From NCBI GenBank assembly GCA_003298465.1, contig QNGA01000015.1:11244-75243 (forward strand): a stretch of 64,000 nt of DNA, read 5' to 3'. The DNA comes from a halophilic archaeon (GTDB taxonomy: Archaea; Halobacteriota; Halobacteria; Halobacteriales; Haladaptataceae). Of the stretch, positions 17,834-27,248 are shown piece by piece. The position numbers were made by a program, and so were the translations under genes. The first letter of the stretch is position 1, and every line of letters starts with the position of its first letter. The notes below the pieces were generated by a model. It saw only the letters and a program-made list of their open reading frames with translations, was not told the origin of the DNA and did no database searches.

Positions 17834-19597
17834 TCAGGTGGCGTCCACGAAGATATCGAGTGTTGGATTGCTCCCCTCGACAGTTAGTGTCGCGCCGATG
17901 TAGTTGCCATTAGAATCGGTTTTGTACACGATATCTTGGACTGCCGTCCGGCCACGTCCGAATGTGAGTCGCGGTGAACGAGCGTACGGCTTGTCGAACT
18001 CGACGGCAATCTTGTTGCTGCCAGAAGTGGGCTGAAGATCGCGATGAACCCCCAACGCGGGTGTATGATTCTTCACTTGAGAGGAGGGAGCTGATATCTG
18101 CCACGGTTGGCTGTTGTTCGCCCAATTATTCTCATACAGATTGTTTGCTGCACCGTCGGTCTCAGCGATGGCTACCCCGTCGCTTTGGCGAATTGTATTG
18201 CCTCGCACTCGTGTCTCAGTATCGCGTACAAGAATTGTGGGATGAGTATTTTGAGAGCTTCTACTATTTCCAGTGATATAGTTGACGGCAATGTCGTTGC
18301 CGGACGAAGTAGAGTTCGAACCACTTGTTTCAATCCCGTACGTCCCTGCCTGTTTGACGTAGTTTCCCCTGAGAGCGAGATTGGCCGTTTGCTTAAGACG
18401 AATCCCGGCCTCGTTCGGCTCTGTTACGAGGTTACCGTCGACCAGTCCGTTGGTCGCGTCGACGAGCCGGATACCCGTTAGTCCCGGCCTGATGACGCTG
18501 TTTTGCTGGACGGTGATGTCTTCGATGTTACTGTTGATGTGGATGCCGTGACCGCTGTAATTGTAGAGTTCGTTGTTCTTGATGGCGAGGTTCTGCCCCT
18601 TCGCGACGTCGACGGCGATGCCCGCGAACTTGGTTGTCTGCTCGGTGTGCAGTCCGGCAGTCTTCTGCAGGCTCACGTTGTTCTGAATGCTAATGTTCTG
18701 GAGTGCTTTCGGGCCCCGAACGTGACAGAACGACTTGTGCGAGCCGAACCCGACGTTACCGAAGATGTTGACGTACCCCTTATTCGAGGCGGTCGGGGTG
18801 TTGCGAGCAACGCCGATAAGGCTCCCTTCGACGCTGTTACCGACGAGGTTGCCGAAGATGGAGACACTCTGTGCGGTGCGGTTTTTGCCGTCAGGATACC
18901 AGAGGTCGCAGGCAATCGGTCGGTCGAGACCGTTTGTGATGACGTTCCCGAACGCCGTGAGCCGTTTCCCGCCGAGCTGGATGCCCCGGTCGCCGAACTC
19001 GTGAATCTGGTTGTTGAAGATGCGGACGTTCGAACAGCGCGGCGTGACGCTGATGCCGCTCCCGCCGTTGCCGTGTTTCCGCGGATGGGTCTTCCGGATC
19101 TGGTTCCGCGTAATCGTTACGTTCTCGGCGTTTCGAACACTAATTCCGTGAAGTCGCTCGGCGCCACTGCTTTGGTTGGCCCTGTTGCCGTGATAGCCGA
19201 TACCGCGAATGTCGATCTCCTGGCAGCGCTTATGCTGGCCGATCCGGATACCGCCGACGTTCGCTCCCTTGGCGGGTTTGATGAGTGTTTGTACTCCCGG
19301 GCCGATGACTGTCGCGCCATCGACGTCGATGTCGAGCCAACTGGTGATCCGGTAGGGCGCGTTCTCGTCGGTAATGCGTATCGTGTCACCCCGCGACAGA
19401 TCGTCGAAGGCTGTCTCGAGTTCTTTAGTTGTCGTGACGATTGTGATGTTTCCCGTCCCGTTTGGCTCGTTTTCTGATGTACTCTCCGTGGCGTTCGACG
19501 TAGATTGCGTTGAGGTCATGATGTTGTTACATCCGGCAGTCATCCCCAGCGAAGCCGCAAGTAGTGTACAGAACTCACGACGGGGAAAGTCGTCCAT
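17834..19597 (-). CDS. Tat lipoprotein with long right-handed beta-helix
   Basis: 587 residues. The N-terminus FPRREFCTLLAASLGMTAGC is a twin-arginine lipoprotein signal with Cys at about residue 23. A Ser/Thr/Asn linker follows, then about 380 residues of PbH1-type repeats (for example IQNNVSLQKTAGLHTE, IKNNELYNYSGHGIHI, LRGNYVKQAGTYGIET). The C-terminal 60 residues form a beta-rich end domain. This is a cell-surface protein of the pectate-lyase-like fold. No catalytic site can be assigned; it may bind or cut surface polysaccharide. Confidence 0.75.
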   Translation of the reverse strand: MDDFPRREFCTLLAASLGMTAGCNNIMTSTQSTSNATESTSENEPNGTGNITIVTTTKELETAFDDLSRGDTIRITDENAPYRITSWLDIDVDGATVIGPGVQTLIKPAKGANVGGIRIGQHKRCQEIDIRGIGYHGNRANQSSGAERLHGISVRNAENVTITRNQIRKTHPRKHGNGGSGISVTPRCSNVRIFNNQIHEFGDRGIQLGGKRLTAFGNVITNGLDRPIACDLWYPDGKNRTAQSVSIFGNLVGNSVEGSLIGVARNTPTASNKGYVNIFGNVGFGSHKSFCHVRGPKALQNISIQNNVSLQKTAGLHTEQTTKFAGIAVDVAKGQNLAIKNNELYNYSGHGIHINSNIEDITVQQNSVIRPGLTGIRLVDATNGLVDGNLVTEPNEAGIRLKQTANLALRGNYVKQAGTYGIETSGSNSTSSGNDIAVNYITGNSRSSQNTHPTILVRDTETRVRGNTIRQSDGVAIAETDGAANNLYENNWANNSQPWQISAPSSQVKNHTPALGVHRDLQPTSGSNKIAVEFDKPYARSPRLTFGRGRTAVQDIVYKTDSNGNYIGATLTVEGSNPTLDIFVDAT

Positions 19598-19636
19598 ATT
19601 TTGTGCAACAGGCTACTGGCTTCGTATGTTCTTTGG

Positions 19637-19925
19637 TCGATTGCTGATTCTCGCAGACACCATCGCCGTGATTTCCACAGGGGTTGACAATGAAGAGAAC
19701 TTCCAACAGAAGGAAGAGCGTCCACAGATACGGTATCCACTGATCGACGAAGATCTGTCCGGATTCCACGATCTCATCTATTTTCCAATTCTGGCTCGTC
19801 ACCGTGATTGGTTGGCCGAGGGCGACGTCGACTTCGCCGAACTAGCGGCGCCGACAACGTTCTCACCGGACACGGACATCAGTGATACTCTCTACCGGCT
19901 CCAGGCGAGAACTAGAGTTCACGCT
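19637..19925 (+). pseudogene. CBS-domain fragment of a third CNNM/CorC-type gene
   Basis: This frame encodes ADTIAVISTGVDNEEN, then RPQIRYPLIDEDLSGFHDLI and EGDVDFAELAAPTTFSPDTD followed by ISDTLYRLQA. It aligns with the CBS pair of the gene at 484-1590 (ENLAVIEEHPHLRFPLVGED and NGDVDIEDLAEPS...ISDAIDRFQAEN). The membrane domain is absent. The homology ends near 19910-19925, where TnpB-related sequence takes over, so a truncated IS200/605-type element joined or interrupted it. Confidence 0.65.
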
Positions 19926-20478
19926 CGTCAGTCTGCAAGAGCGAGACGCCGATTGGCGGATAGACGAACGGCTCGATTACTACCAGAACACCCTTACGGA
20001 CATGGTGGAGAAGGCGACTCGACAGGCGGTCGAGTATGCTCACCGCCTCGAAGACCTGTCGTGCATTCGCGAGTCGATGGACTACGGCAAATACATGAAC
20101 CGGCGTCTCCATGCGTGGGCGTTCGCTCGGCTCGCTGGTCGAATCGAGGACAAAGCCCGCGAGGAGGGCGTTCCCGTTCGATTCGTCAATCCGGCGTACA
20201 CGAGTCAGACGTGCCACGAGTGCGGTCACGTCGGCCAACGGAACATCCAAGCGACGTTCCGCTGTACAAACGACGACTGTTGGGTGTCGGAGTATCACGG
20301 AGACATCAACGCGAGTGTGAACATCGCACGTCGCGTCAACCCGTGGGGAGAGAGGTGTGCGTTGAAACCGCACACCGATGACTTGCCTCGGGATGGGAGC
20401 ACCAGTGACAGCGCCACAGGACACCGCACGCCGAGTCCGCAACCCGGACAGATGACGCTTGCGGCGTTTTCGTCCTGA
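19909..20478 (+). pseudogene. tnpB: TnpB (IS200/IS605 family), 5'-truncated
   Basis: About 185 residues of the C-terminal half of a TnpB. ESMDYGKYMNRRLHAWAF, the zinc finger (CHECG...C...DDC) and the RuvC-III region with DINASVNIARR are present. The N-terminal half, including the first RuvC aspartate, is missing, so nuclease activity is lost. The 5' junction is near 19910-19950 inside the CNNM fragment. The 3' end leads into the double hairpin expected at the right end of such elements, the region that yields the guide (omega/reRNA) in active copies. Confidence 0.8.
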
Positions 20479-20490
20479 AACCTCCAGCGC

Positions 20491-20540
20491 GAGGCTTCCC
20501 TTGTAGGAAGCCCCGCCCTTGAGGGCGGGCGAGGATGTCA
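20491..20540 (+). repeat. Right end of the IS200/IS605-type element (double hairpin)
   Basis: GGCTTCC (20493-20499) pairs with GGAAGCC (20506-20512), and CCCGCCC (20512-20518) pairs with GGGCGGG (20523-20529). The segment ends in GAGGATGTCA. This is the usual right-end structure following haloarchaeal tnpB genes. Confidence 0.75.
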
Positions 20541-20662
20541 CTCGATTATCCATTCTATCAAAAACAGGGGATTCCAGGATGGATTGGATAGGGCTGTTGC
20601 TGCAGCTTTTTAATAGAGTCTAGCCATTAGTAACTCCTAGTGAACGGCTTGGGGGAGATGCA

Positions 20663-22000
20663 ATGCGAGTAATCATCGTTGGTGCAGGTGAGGTGGGATC
20701 GAATATTGCTACCAGTCTCGCTGGGAGTCATGATGTCATCGTCATTGATATTGATCCGGAAAAGGTCGAAGATCTCACCTATTCGAGCGATGTTATGGCC
20801 ATAGAGGGTAATGGAGCAACTCTCGAGAGACTCTACGACGCAGGTATTGATCAGGCGGATATGCTTATCGCCAGCACAGACAACGACAAAACAAATCTGG
20901 TCGCCTGTGAGACAGCGAAGACGGTCAGTGACGTTTTTACCACCGCTCGAGTCCGGAACGCGAACTTTCTTGATACGTGGACGCAATCAGAAGGAGCATT
21001 CAATGTCAACTTCATGGTTTCAACGAATCTTCTCACGGCCAACAAGATCGCTCACGTCATTGGTCTCCCAGCAGCCGTCGAGGTCGATATGTTTGCGGGT
21101 GGCCTCGTTCAAATGGCTGAATTCGAGATTCCCGTGGAAAGTGAGATAGCGGGACAATCTGTCGAGGAAGCAGATCGGTTTGATGCTCTCACATTCGCTG
21201 GGCTAATCAAGGATGGAGAGGCCGTAATTCCTCGCGGCCAAACGCGTATCGAAGCTGGGAATAAGGTGATCGTCATCGGCCGTCCGAATAGTGTCCAAGA
21301 GTTTTCGAGAACTATTGCCCCGGCAAAAACGTCGGAGGAGTCTCAGGATATCGTTGTCGTTGGTGGGGGTGATATCGGCTATCACACAGCAAAACTACTC
21401 GAAGAGCGCGGCCTCGAACCACGCCTGATCGAACAGAACGCTGATCGTTGCCGCGAACTCGCTGAGGACCTTCCTGGAACGATTTTGCTGGAACACGATG
21501 CAACAGATGTGGATTTCCTCATTGGTGAGAAGATCGATCAAGCAGATGCAGTCATTGCAACCATTAATAGCGACGAAAAAAATCTCCTCGTTTCGTTGCT
21601 TGCCAAGAGTATCGGTGTTGGACGAACGGTTGCGGTTGTCGAAGAGGGAGAATACACGACCTTGTTTGAGGCAGTCGGAATTAATGTCGCGATCAATCCA
21701 CGTAAAGCGACTGCGGAGGAGATCATCCGCTTCACACAACAAGGACAGGTCGAAAATCTCTCGCTCATCGAAGGCCACCAAGCGGAGGTGCTGGAAATTG
21801 AGATTGGCAAGGAGAGCGTCTTTACAGGTCGTCCCATACACGAGAGTGTGACCGACCTCCCGTCTGGGATCATCATCGGAGCAATCACTCGAGATCAGGA
21901 ATTTATCGTTCCTCGTGGCGAGACCGTGATTGAACCCGGAGACCACGTCGTCCTCTTCGTTGCTGCAGATGCACTTGCTGCTGTTATGGACATCGTATGA
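20663..22000 (+). CDS. trkA: Trk potassium uptake regulator TrkA
   Basis: 445 residues with two RCK units. The first NAD-binding loop is VIIVGAGEVGSNIA at residues 3-16 and the second VVVGGGDIGYHTAKLL near residue 230; each is followed by a TrkA-C domain. It is the peripheral, nucleotide-binding subunit that gates TrkH. Its stop overlaps the trkH start (ATGA), so the two are translationally coupled. TrkA-C domains are also c-di-AMP targets in some bacteria, which fits the dacZ gene 5 kb upstream. Confidence 0.93.
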   Translation: MRVIIVGAGEVGSNIATSLAGSHDVIVIDIDPEKVEDLTYSSDVMAIEGNGATLERLYDAGIDQADMLIASTDNDKTNLVACETAKTVSDVFTTARVRNANFLDTWTQSEGAFNVNFMVSTNLLTANKIAHVIGLPAAVEVDMFAGGLVQMAEFEIPVESEIAGQSVEEADRFDALTFAGLIKDGEAVIPRGQTRIEAGNKVIVIGRPNSVQEFSRTIAPAKTSEESQDIVVVGGGDIGYHTAKLLEERGLEPRLIEQNADRCRELAEDLPGTILLEHDATDVDFLIGEKIDQADAVIATINSDEKNLLVSLLAKSIGVGRTVAVVEEGEYTTLFEAVGINVAINPRKATAEEIIRFTQQGQVENLSLIEGHQAEVLEIEIGKESVFTGRPIHESVTDLPSGIIIGAITRDQEFIVPRGETVIEPGDHVVLFVAADALAAVMDIV

Positions 22001-23493
22001 GGGTTCGAGTCAATTGGCGGATTAGCTGCCGACTAGTTGGAACGACTCTTAAATGGCTGTGGGTGCCACTAATACTTCCACTCGGAATTGCACTCTACGA
22101 CGGAACTGCACTGATTCCGTTTATCCTCCCAATGCTGGGCACAGTAGGTCTCGGGGTCGGGCTTGAACAGCTGACGGAAGAACGTGAACTGTGGGCGCGA
22201 GAAGCATTTCTGATGGTGTCTCTAACGTGGCTAAGTATTGCGATCGTCGGGGCAATCCCGTTTATCCTCGCCGGCGAAGGAGTACTCGTGCAGCCAGTGA
22301 ACGCGCTGTTCGAGAGCATGAGCGGAGTCACAACGACTGGCGCAACAGTTATCGTGGACTTCAACCACCACTCACGGGCAATTCTGATGTGGCGAGCAGT
22401 TCTCCAATGGCTCGGTGGACTCGGCATTCTCGTACTAGCGACGGCTGTTCTCTCTCAACTCTCCGTCGGTGGGGCGCAACTCATGGAGACGGAAACCCAG
22501 ACACGGGACGTCAACAAACTCACTCCCCGAATTTCGGAAACTGCAGCACTCCTCTGGAAAATTTATATTGGTCTAACTGGACTCCAAGTTGCTGTCCTCT
22601 ATGGACTCCACCTGATCGGATATGCACCTGAAATGACGCTGTACGACGCTGTTGCGCATGCGTTCACGACCATCTCAACGAGTGGGTTTTCACCGCGAGC
22701 GGAAAGTTTGGCTGCCTTCTCGCCCACTGTTCAGTGGGCAATTATCCCCTTCATGGCAGTAGGTGCCACAAGTTTCGTTCTCCTATACTTTGTTTCTCAA
22801 GGAAACTTTGAACGACTCCGAAACAGCGACGAATTTCGGTTCTACATCGGAATCCTTGGATTCTTTACCTTCGGTGTTGGCAGTGTGTTAGCCGTAGACG
22901 GGACCCCATATACGAACCTCGAAGAAATTGCTCGACATGCACTCTTTCAGGTTGTCTCAATTGTAACGACCACTGGCTATGCAAGCGCAGATTTCAACCT
23001 TTGGTCGTCGGGAGCAAAACACCTCCTATTTATCTGTATGTTCATCGGCGGAATGGCCGGCAGTACTACGTGTTCAATCAAGACGCTCCGTTGGCTGGTT
23101 GTAATAAAGGCATTCCGGCGCGATCTGTTCACAGCGTCACATCCAAGCGTGATTCAGCCAGTTCGGCTGAGCGGGAACGTCGTTGACGAAGAGACGATTC
23201 GCGATACCTACGCATACACGCTTGTAAGCCTAGTGTTCTTCATTGTCGCAACGATTTTTGTCGTTGTCGATGCCTCACGGGCACGGTTCCCGGTTACTGA
23301 GTTCGAGGCGATGAGTGCTGCAGCAGCGACATTCTTCAATATCGGGCCAGCGTTTGGCGTTGCAGGACCACTCGAAAGCTACGCTCCATTTCCACGGTCG
23401 ACGAAGCTCGCTATGACGTTCCTCATGTGGATCGGTCGAATCGAAATTATTCCTGTGCTTGTATTATTGACACCGTCGTACTGGCGCTCTTGA
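21997..23493 (+). CDS. trkH: Trk potassium uptake channel TrkH
   Basis: 498 residues with four pore-loop repeats. The filter segments are visible in order: SGVTTTGATVI, TTISTSGFSP, SIVTTTGYASA and TFFNIGPAFGVAG. GGMAGSTTCSIKTLRW is the conserved region after the third pore. It forms the K+-conducting part of Trk in the cytoplasmic membrane. It overlaps trkA by four bases. A haloarchaeon needs molar K+ inside, so this is likely a major uptake route. Confidence 0.93.
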   Translation: MRVRVNWRISCRLVGTTLKWLWVPLILPLGIALYDGTALIPFILPMLGTVGLGVGLEQLTEERELWAREAFLMVSLTWLSIAIVGAIPFILAGEGVLVQPVNALFESMSGVTTTGATVIVDFNHHSRAILMWRAVLQWLGGLGILVLATAVLSQLSVGGAQLMETETQTRDVNKLTPRISETAALLWKIYIGLTGLQVAVLYGLHLIGYAPEMTLYDAVAHAFTTISTSGFSPRAESLAAFSPTVQWAIIPFMAVGATSFVLLYFVSQGNFERLRNSDEFRFYIGILGFFTFGVGSVLAVDGTPYTNLEEIARHALFQVVSIVTTTGYASADFNLWSSGAKHLLFICMFIGGMAGSTTCSIKTLRWLVVIKAFRRDLFTASHPSVIQPVRLSGNVVDEETIRDTYAYTLVSLVFFIVATIFVVVDASRARFPVTEFEAMSAAAATFFNIGPAFGVAGPLESYAPFPRSTKLAMTFLMWIGRIEIIPVLVLLTPSYWRS

Positions 23494-23530
23494 CATCCTT
23501 CCCGCCACAAACAGTGAGGCTTTCAACACA
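23490..23530 (-). repeat. Degenerate IS200/605-like end after trkH
   Basis: Read on the minus strand it ends GGCGGGAAGGATGTCA, like the right end of the TnpB element at 20.5 kb (GGCGGGCGAGGATGTCA). It overlaps the trkH stop. No transposase remains attached in the 220 bases that follow; other short frames there are not credible genes. Confidence 0.4.
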
Positions 23531-23719
23531 GTTAGAATACTAGAGTGAACTTTGCAATGGAGGCAAGCAGTGACGGCGCGTACCATGGCCTGAAGGCCGT
23601 GACATTGCGCCTGCTCAGCATGTAATCAAAGCGTTGCTAACGAAGTAGAGCTCAATTCAGAGGACTATCAGACCAAAACCATCATTGATGGAAACATCGA
23701 GGCAGGATCCTCAATACGA

Positions 23720-23914
23720 TTAATTACTACAGTAAATCCACGTGGTTCTCTCGTAACGAAGCAAGGCATCTCGGAGCATATTAGGGGCAATCATTGTACC
23801 AACGCCAATTGCAACTGCTCCAAGGAGACCAATACTTGGGCTAAAACCCTCCTCAATAGAAGACAATTCACGCCCACGTTCAGGCGCCGATGTCTCTATT
23901 TGGTTCTTGGCCAT
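23720..23914 (-). pseudogene. N-terminal fragment of an amino acid permease-like protein
   Basis: A short frame starting MAKNQIETSAPERGRELS and continuing IGLLGAVAIGVGTMIAP. The pattern L-x-x-A-x-A-I-G-V-G-T-M-I is the first helix of APC-type permeases, where the next residues should be GAGIF. Here the sequence changes to an unrelated short tail and stops. It looks like a truncated remnant. Confidence 0.4.
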
Positions 23915-24007
23915 TATAAGGCCCATAGAAAGTAACTCTAAAAAGCCAGTAATTATCCGAGAAGAGGTTCTGATAGTATACCGATCGAAAACGCCCAAAG
24001 TAAATCT

Positions 24008-24040
24008 CATCGGGGTCATACCCCGATGCTTCCCGTGGGC
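24008..24040 (-). repeat. Hairpin, IS200/605-like end
   Basis: CATCGGGG (24008-24015) pairs perfectly with CCCCGATG (24021-24028) over five bases, and the CTTCCCGTGGG that follows gives a second, weaker hairpin. On the minus strand the order (GGGAAGC, then the GC-rich stem) is that of the element at 20.5 kb. Confidence 0.4.
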
Positions 24041-24251
24041 TAATCAAACATTCCCTTAAATTTGGTTTTGTGACACTTCTTGAAGAAGCGACATCATCCT
24101 CACGTATTCAGATGCAGCTTGCTGGCAGAGTGCAATAGCCGACTGCAGTATATGATATCATTCTGATACTATATTACCGATCGTGGTCACCACCTACTTC
24201 TAAAGGGATATCATAGAACAAGGAGGCAAGGGAGTTTCCGGACGAGCTTCA

Positions 24252-26735
24252 ATGACTACCGAGAGTTCTGCGACTGACGCGGACGAATCGAGCAGCACTC
24301 GTCGTACGTTCGTACGCGCAGTTACACTGACGGCTGTCGGAGCAGACGCAGTACTGAATCAGCCGTTGACCTTCGACGAGGAGAATCAGCTTCAATCTCC
24401 AGACAGTAGTCAGCTTGAACCAGTGGCCGACATGCCGGAGAACGTCACCCGACCGTGGATCGGCAATCAGTTTTGGAGCAATCGGTTGCAGGATTGGCGA
24501 CTCCACGACGGCCGCATCGAATGTCGGCGAGGCGATCCAGAGCTCCCAATTCGCACCGTCAGTGTCCTCACTCGTGAGGTCGTTCGCAAGAACGCGCCAG
24601 GCCACATCAGCGTCACTGCCGGAATCGTCAACACCGATCAGAACACCAACGGCACGTCACAGGGAGGATTTTGCGGACTTCTGCTCGGTGTTAATCAGTC
24701 GCTCGACTATCGCGCTGCGGCGCTGGCACAGCAGTGTTCGGGAACCGGCGGTGGCTTCCTGTGCACGTTCGGGCGCGACGGCATCGCTCGCTTCCGCGAA
24801 CACACGAGCACGAATTCTCCCCTTGCCTTCGCCGAACTGTCATCCGAACAACGAACGCCGGGCGAGGCGTCAGCGGGGTTCGCTCCCGGTCAACGAGTTC
24901 GTCTCGACGTCGACATCGTACCCGTAGCTGAGGACCGGTTCGACGTCCGACTCGTCGCACGCGACGCGGAGAGCGAGAGCGTGCTCTCAGAAGCAGTCCG
25001 CCGCAACGTTCCTGAATCCGATCTGCTTGGGAGTATCGCGCTCGTTTCGTCGCCGGGCCACGCCGGGACGCGCTGGTGGTTCCGCAACCTCCGAACGGGA
25101 GGCGAGAAAATTGGCCGGTTTCCCGATCGGACATTCGGACCGATCGCCGGGGCGCTCTACTCGCTGAACGGATCAGTGCTCAAGCTATCCGCCCAGTTCA
25201 TGCCACTCGGTGCGAGCGAACCGCAAACGGCGGAACTTCAGTACCGTCACGTCGATACTGACAACGAGTGGACGACTGCCGGGACGGCCGACATCGGGAC
25301 TGGGCATACGGCGCTGTTTCGCGTCGAGGACTGGGATCCCACGCGGAACTGGGAGTATCGCGTCGTCTATCAGAACGGGAGCGGAAACCGGACGACGTAC
25401 CCCGGGCGAATACAGGCGGATCCGGAAACGCGCGATAACGATTGTTCGATTGGGTTGTTAGGCTGTGTTGTGCCAACTGTTCGGGGATTCCAGCGAGGTC
25501 AAAAACGGCGTGCCGCCAGCAGCCAAGTCGAGCAGATCACCCCACAACAGGCAGACAAATTCGGCCGCTACACGCCCGATAACTTCTATTTTCCGCACAC
25601 GGAACTAGTACAGAACGTTCGGAAACAGGACCCCAACCTCCTCGTCTTCTCCGGGGACCAGTACTATCAGAACAATCCAATGACTGGCCTGGATGACAAG
25701 GATCCGACGCTGGATTACCTGTACAAATGGTATCTCTGGATATGGGCATTTCGAGGATTGACGCGGAACAGACCGACTGTTGTATTAACCGACGACCACG
25801 ATATGTATCAGTCGAACCTCTGGGGGGCGAAGGGCAAGAGCGTGCCCTTCAACCGCTACCGCCGGGGCGGATACGCCGGCAGTAGTGAGTTCATCAATCT
25901 CGTCATCCGAACGCAGTGCTGTCACAACCCCGACCCGTATGACCCGACGCCAGTTCAGCGAGGGATCTCGGTCTACTACGGTGCGTTTCGATACGGTGGC
26001 GTCGACTTCGCGATCGTAGAAAGCCGTAAGTTCAAATCACCGCCAAAGAAATCCGGCGACCGGCAATTGCTCGGAAAGCAGCAACGACGATTCCTGCAAG
26101 ACTGGGGAACCCATCTCGCGAGTGGTCCAGCGCGAGTGTGTCTGACGCAGGCGCCGTTCGCCTGTATAGAGACGACGCCGGATGGACAGCCGAACAAGGA
26201 TCTGGACTCCAATGGCTTTCCGAAAGAGGGTCGTGATGCTGCTGTCAAACTCTTGCGGGATGCCGGTGCGCTCGTACTGTCGGGCGATCGCCACCTCTCG
26301 ACGCTCGTTCGTCACGGTATCGATACCCACACGGACGGCGTCGTCGAGTTCACCGGTCCCGCAGGCGGGACGCTCTTCCAGCGCTGGTTCGAACCAGCAC
26401 AACAACTCCCCCAGAGTACTGCTAGTCCAAATACGGGATGCTTCACGGACACGTTCGGGAACAAGATTCGCGTACTAGCGGTCGCAAATCCAACGGTTTC
26501 GTACAAGCAGTTCCGAAAGCGAGTCAACAAGCGGACGCGGAGTATCGGCGACCGTCAATGGAAGCGTGAGGGGTATGGGCTCATCCATGCCGACCATGAC
26601 GCTGAACGATTCACGATCGAATGTTGGCCGTGGAACGAGGATCCGACCGCCCCAGACGCCGACCAGTTCCCCGGATGGCCCTTCCAGCTGTCGTTCGACA
26701 ACCTCGCCAGTGGGAAGTCCGCTCCTCACCGCTGA
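24252..26735 (+). CDS. PhoD-like phosphatase / metallophosphoesterase
   Basis: 827 residues. The first 60 hold SSSTRRTFVRAVTLTAVGA, which looks like a weak twin-arginine signal without a clear cleavage site. Residues about 70-390 are beta-rich (jelly-roll or fibronectin-like). The C-terminal part from about 400 is PhoD-like, with the metal-binding pieces LLVFSGDQYYQN, VVLTDDHDMYQ and LVLSGDRHLSTLV. The family are secreted Ca2+/Fe3+-dependent phosphodiesterases or phosphatases. It is larger than typical PhoD (about 550) because of the extra N-terminal domain. The gene is isolated, with IS debris on its left and a repeat on its right. Confidence 0.75.
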   Translation: MTTESSATDADESSSTRRTFVRAVTLTAVGADAVLNQPLTFDEENQLQSPDSSQLEPVADMPENVTRPWIGNQFWSNRLQDWRLHDGRIECRRGDPELPIRTVSVLTREVVRKNAPGHISVTAGIVNTDQNTNGTSQGGFCGLLLGVNQSLDYRAAALAQQCSGTGGGFLCTFGRDGIARFREHTSTNSPLAFAELSSEQRTPGEASAGFAPGQRVRLDVDIVPVAEDRFDVRLVARDAESESVLSEAVRRNVPESDLLGSIALVSSPGHAGTRWWFRNLRTGGEKIGRFPDRTFGPIAGALYSLNGSVLKLSAQFMPLGASEPQTAELQYRHVDTDNEWTTAGTADIGTGHTALFRVEDWDPTRNWEYRVVYQNGSGNRTTYPGRIQADPETRDNDCSIGLLGCVVPTVRGFQRGQKRRAASSQVEQITPQQADKFGRYTPDNFYFPHTELVQNVRKQDPNLLVFSGDQYYQNNPMTGLDDKDPTLDYLYKWYLWIWAFRGLTRNRPTVVLTDDHDMYQSNLWGAKGKSVPFNRYRRGGYAGSSEFINLVIRTQCCHNPDPYDPTPVQRGISVYYGAFRYGGVDFAIVESRKFKSPPKKSGDRQLLGKQQRRFLQDWGTHLASGPARVCLTQAPFACIETTPDGQPNKDLDSNGFPKEGRDAAVKLLRDAGALVLSGDRHLSTLVRHGIDTHTDGVVEFTGPAGGTLFQRWFEPAQQLPQSTASPNTGCFTDTFGNKIRVLAVANPTVSYKQFRKRVNKRTRSIGDRQWKREGYGLIHADHDAERFTIECWPWNEDPTAPDADQFPGWPFQLSFDNLASGKSAPHR

Positions 26736-27248
26736 TGGCAGTGAACGAGAGCAAGAATACGGGATATCGTCGAAACGGTGTACTCTGTCGAGTATACTGC
26801 CGAGCGAAGAGTGGGGTTGCGGACGAGATGCGCGATGGCATACGGCTCGGGAAACTGCCTTCGATTGGGTCGGCTCACACCGAACGGGAGGTTTCCGGCA
26901 GAGGCCCGGCCTCTAACCGATACCGGATTTCATGCTTCTCCGAGGGCGTCGATGTGGCCGTTTCCACTTCCGTTTAGTTTAGCCGGGGGCAAGACCACAT
27001 TCAGCCGAATTGGCAGTGAGAATATCTGCTACAATAAACTTTCATACGTAAACAGGTCGAGAACGAGGATACGATATTTTGTTTACGGGCTGGTCGTTCG
27101 AACACCCGCGCCCCCCGTAGGGCAAGCCTCTATGCGGTCGCCTGAATCGTCGAGCGTAGACCTGCCCCGAACTCGCGAAGTTGGCAGGTTTACGTTGATG
27201 CGAAAATGTAATGAGACTGGTTCCGACGCGACCACCGTTTATTTGAAG
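26736..27248. other. Intergenic region with diverged repeat copy A
   Basis: No credible gene. It contains a hairpin (AGAGGC 26900-26905 with GCCTCT 26909-26914) followed by repeat copy A at 26924-26976. GC-rich sequence near 27100 is unexplained. Confidence 0.5.
26924..26976. repeat. Hairpin-headed repeat, copy A
   Basis: CGGATTTCATGCTTC at the left and TTCCACTTCCGTTTA at the right match copy B (29013-29066) with a more variable centre. A short hairpin lies just upstream in both copies, with different sequence. Confidence 0.6.

Noticed and set aside
18503..19477. 324-codon open frame on the plus strand
   Set aside because: Antisense shadow of the beta-helix lipoprotein.
19374..20381. 335-codon plus-strand frame
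   Set aside because: Joins an antisense stretch, the CNNM fragment and out-of-frame TnpB; not one protein.
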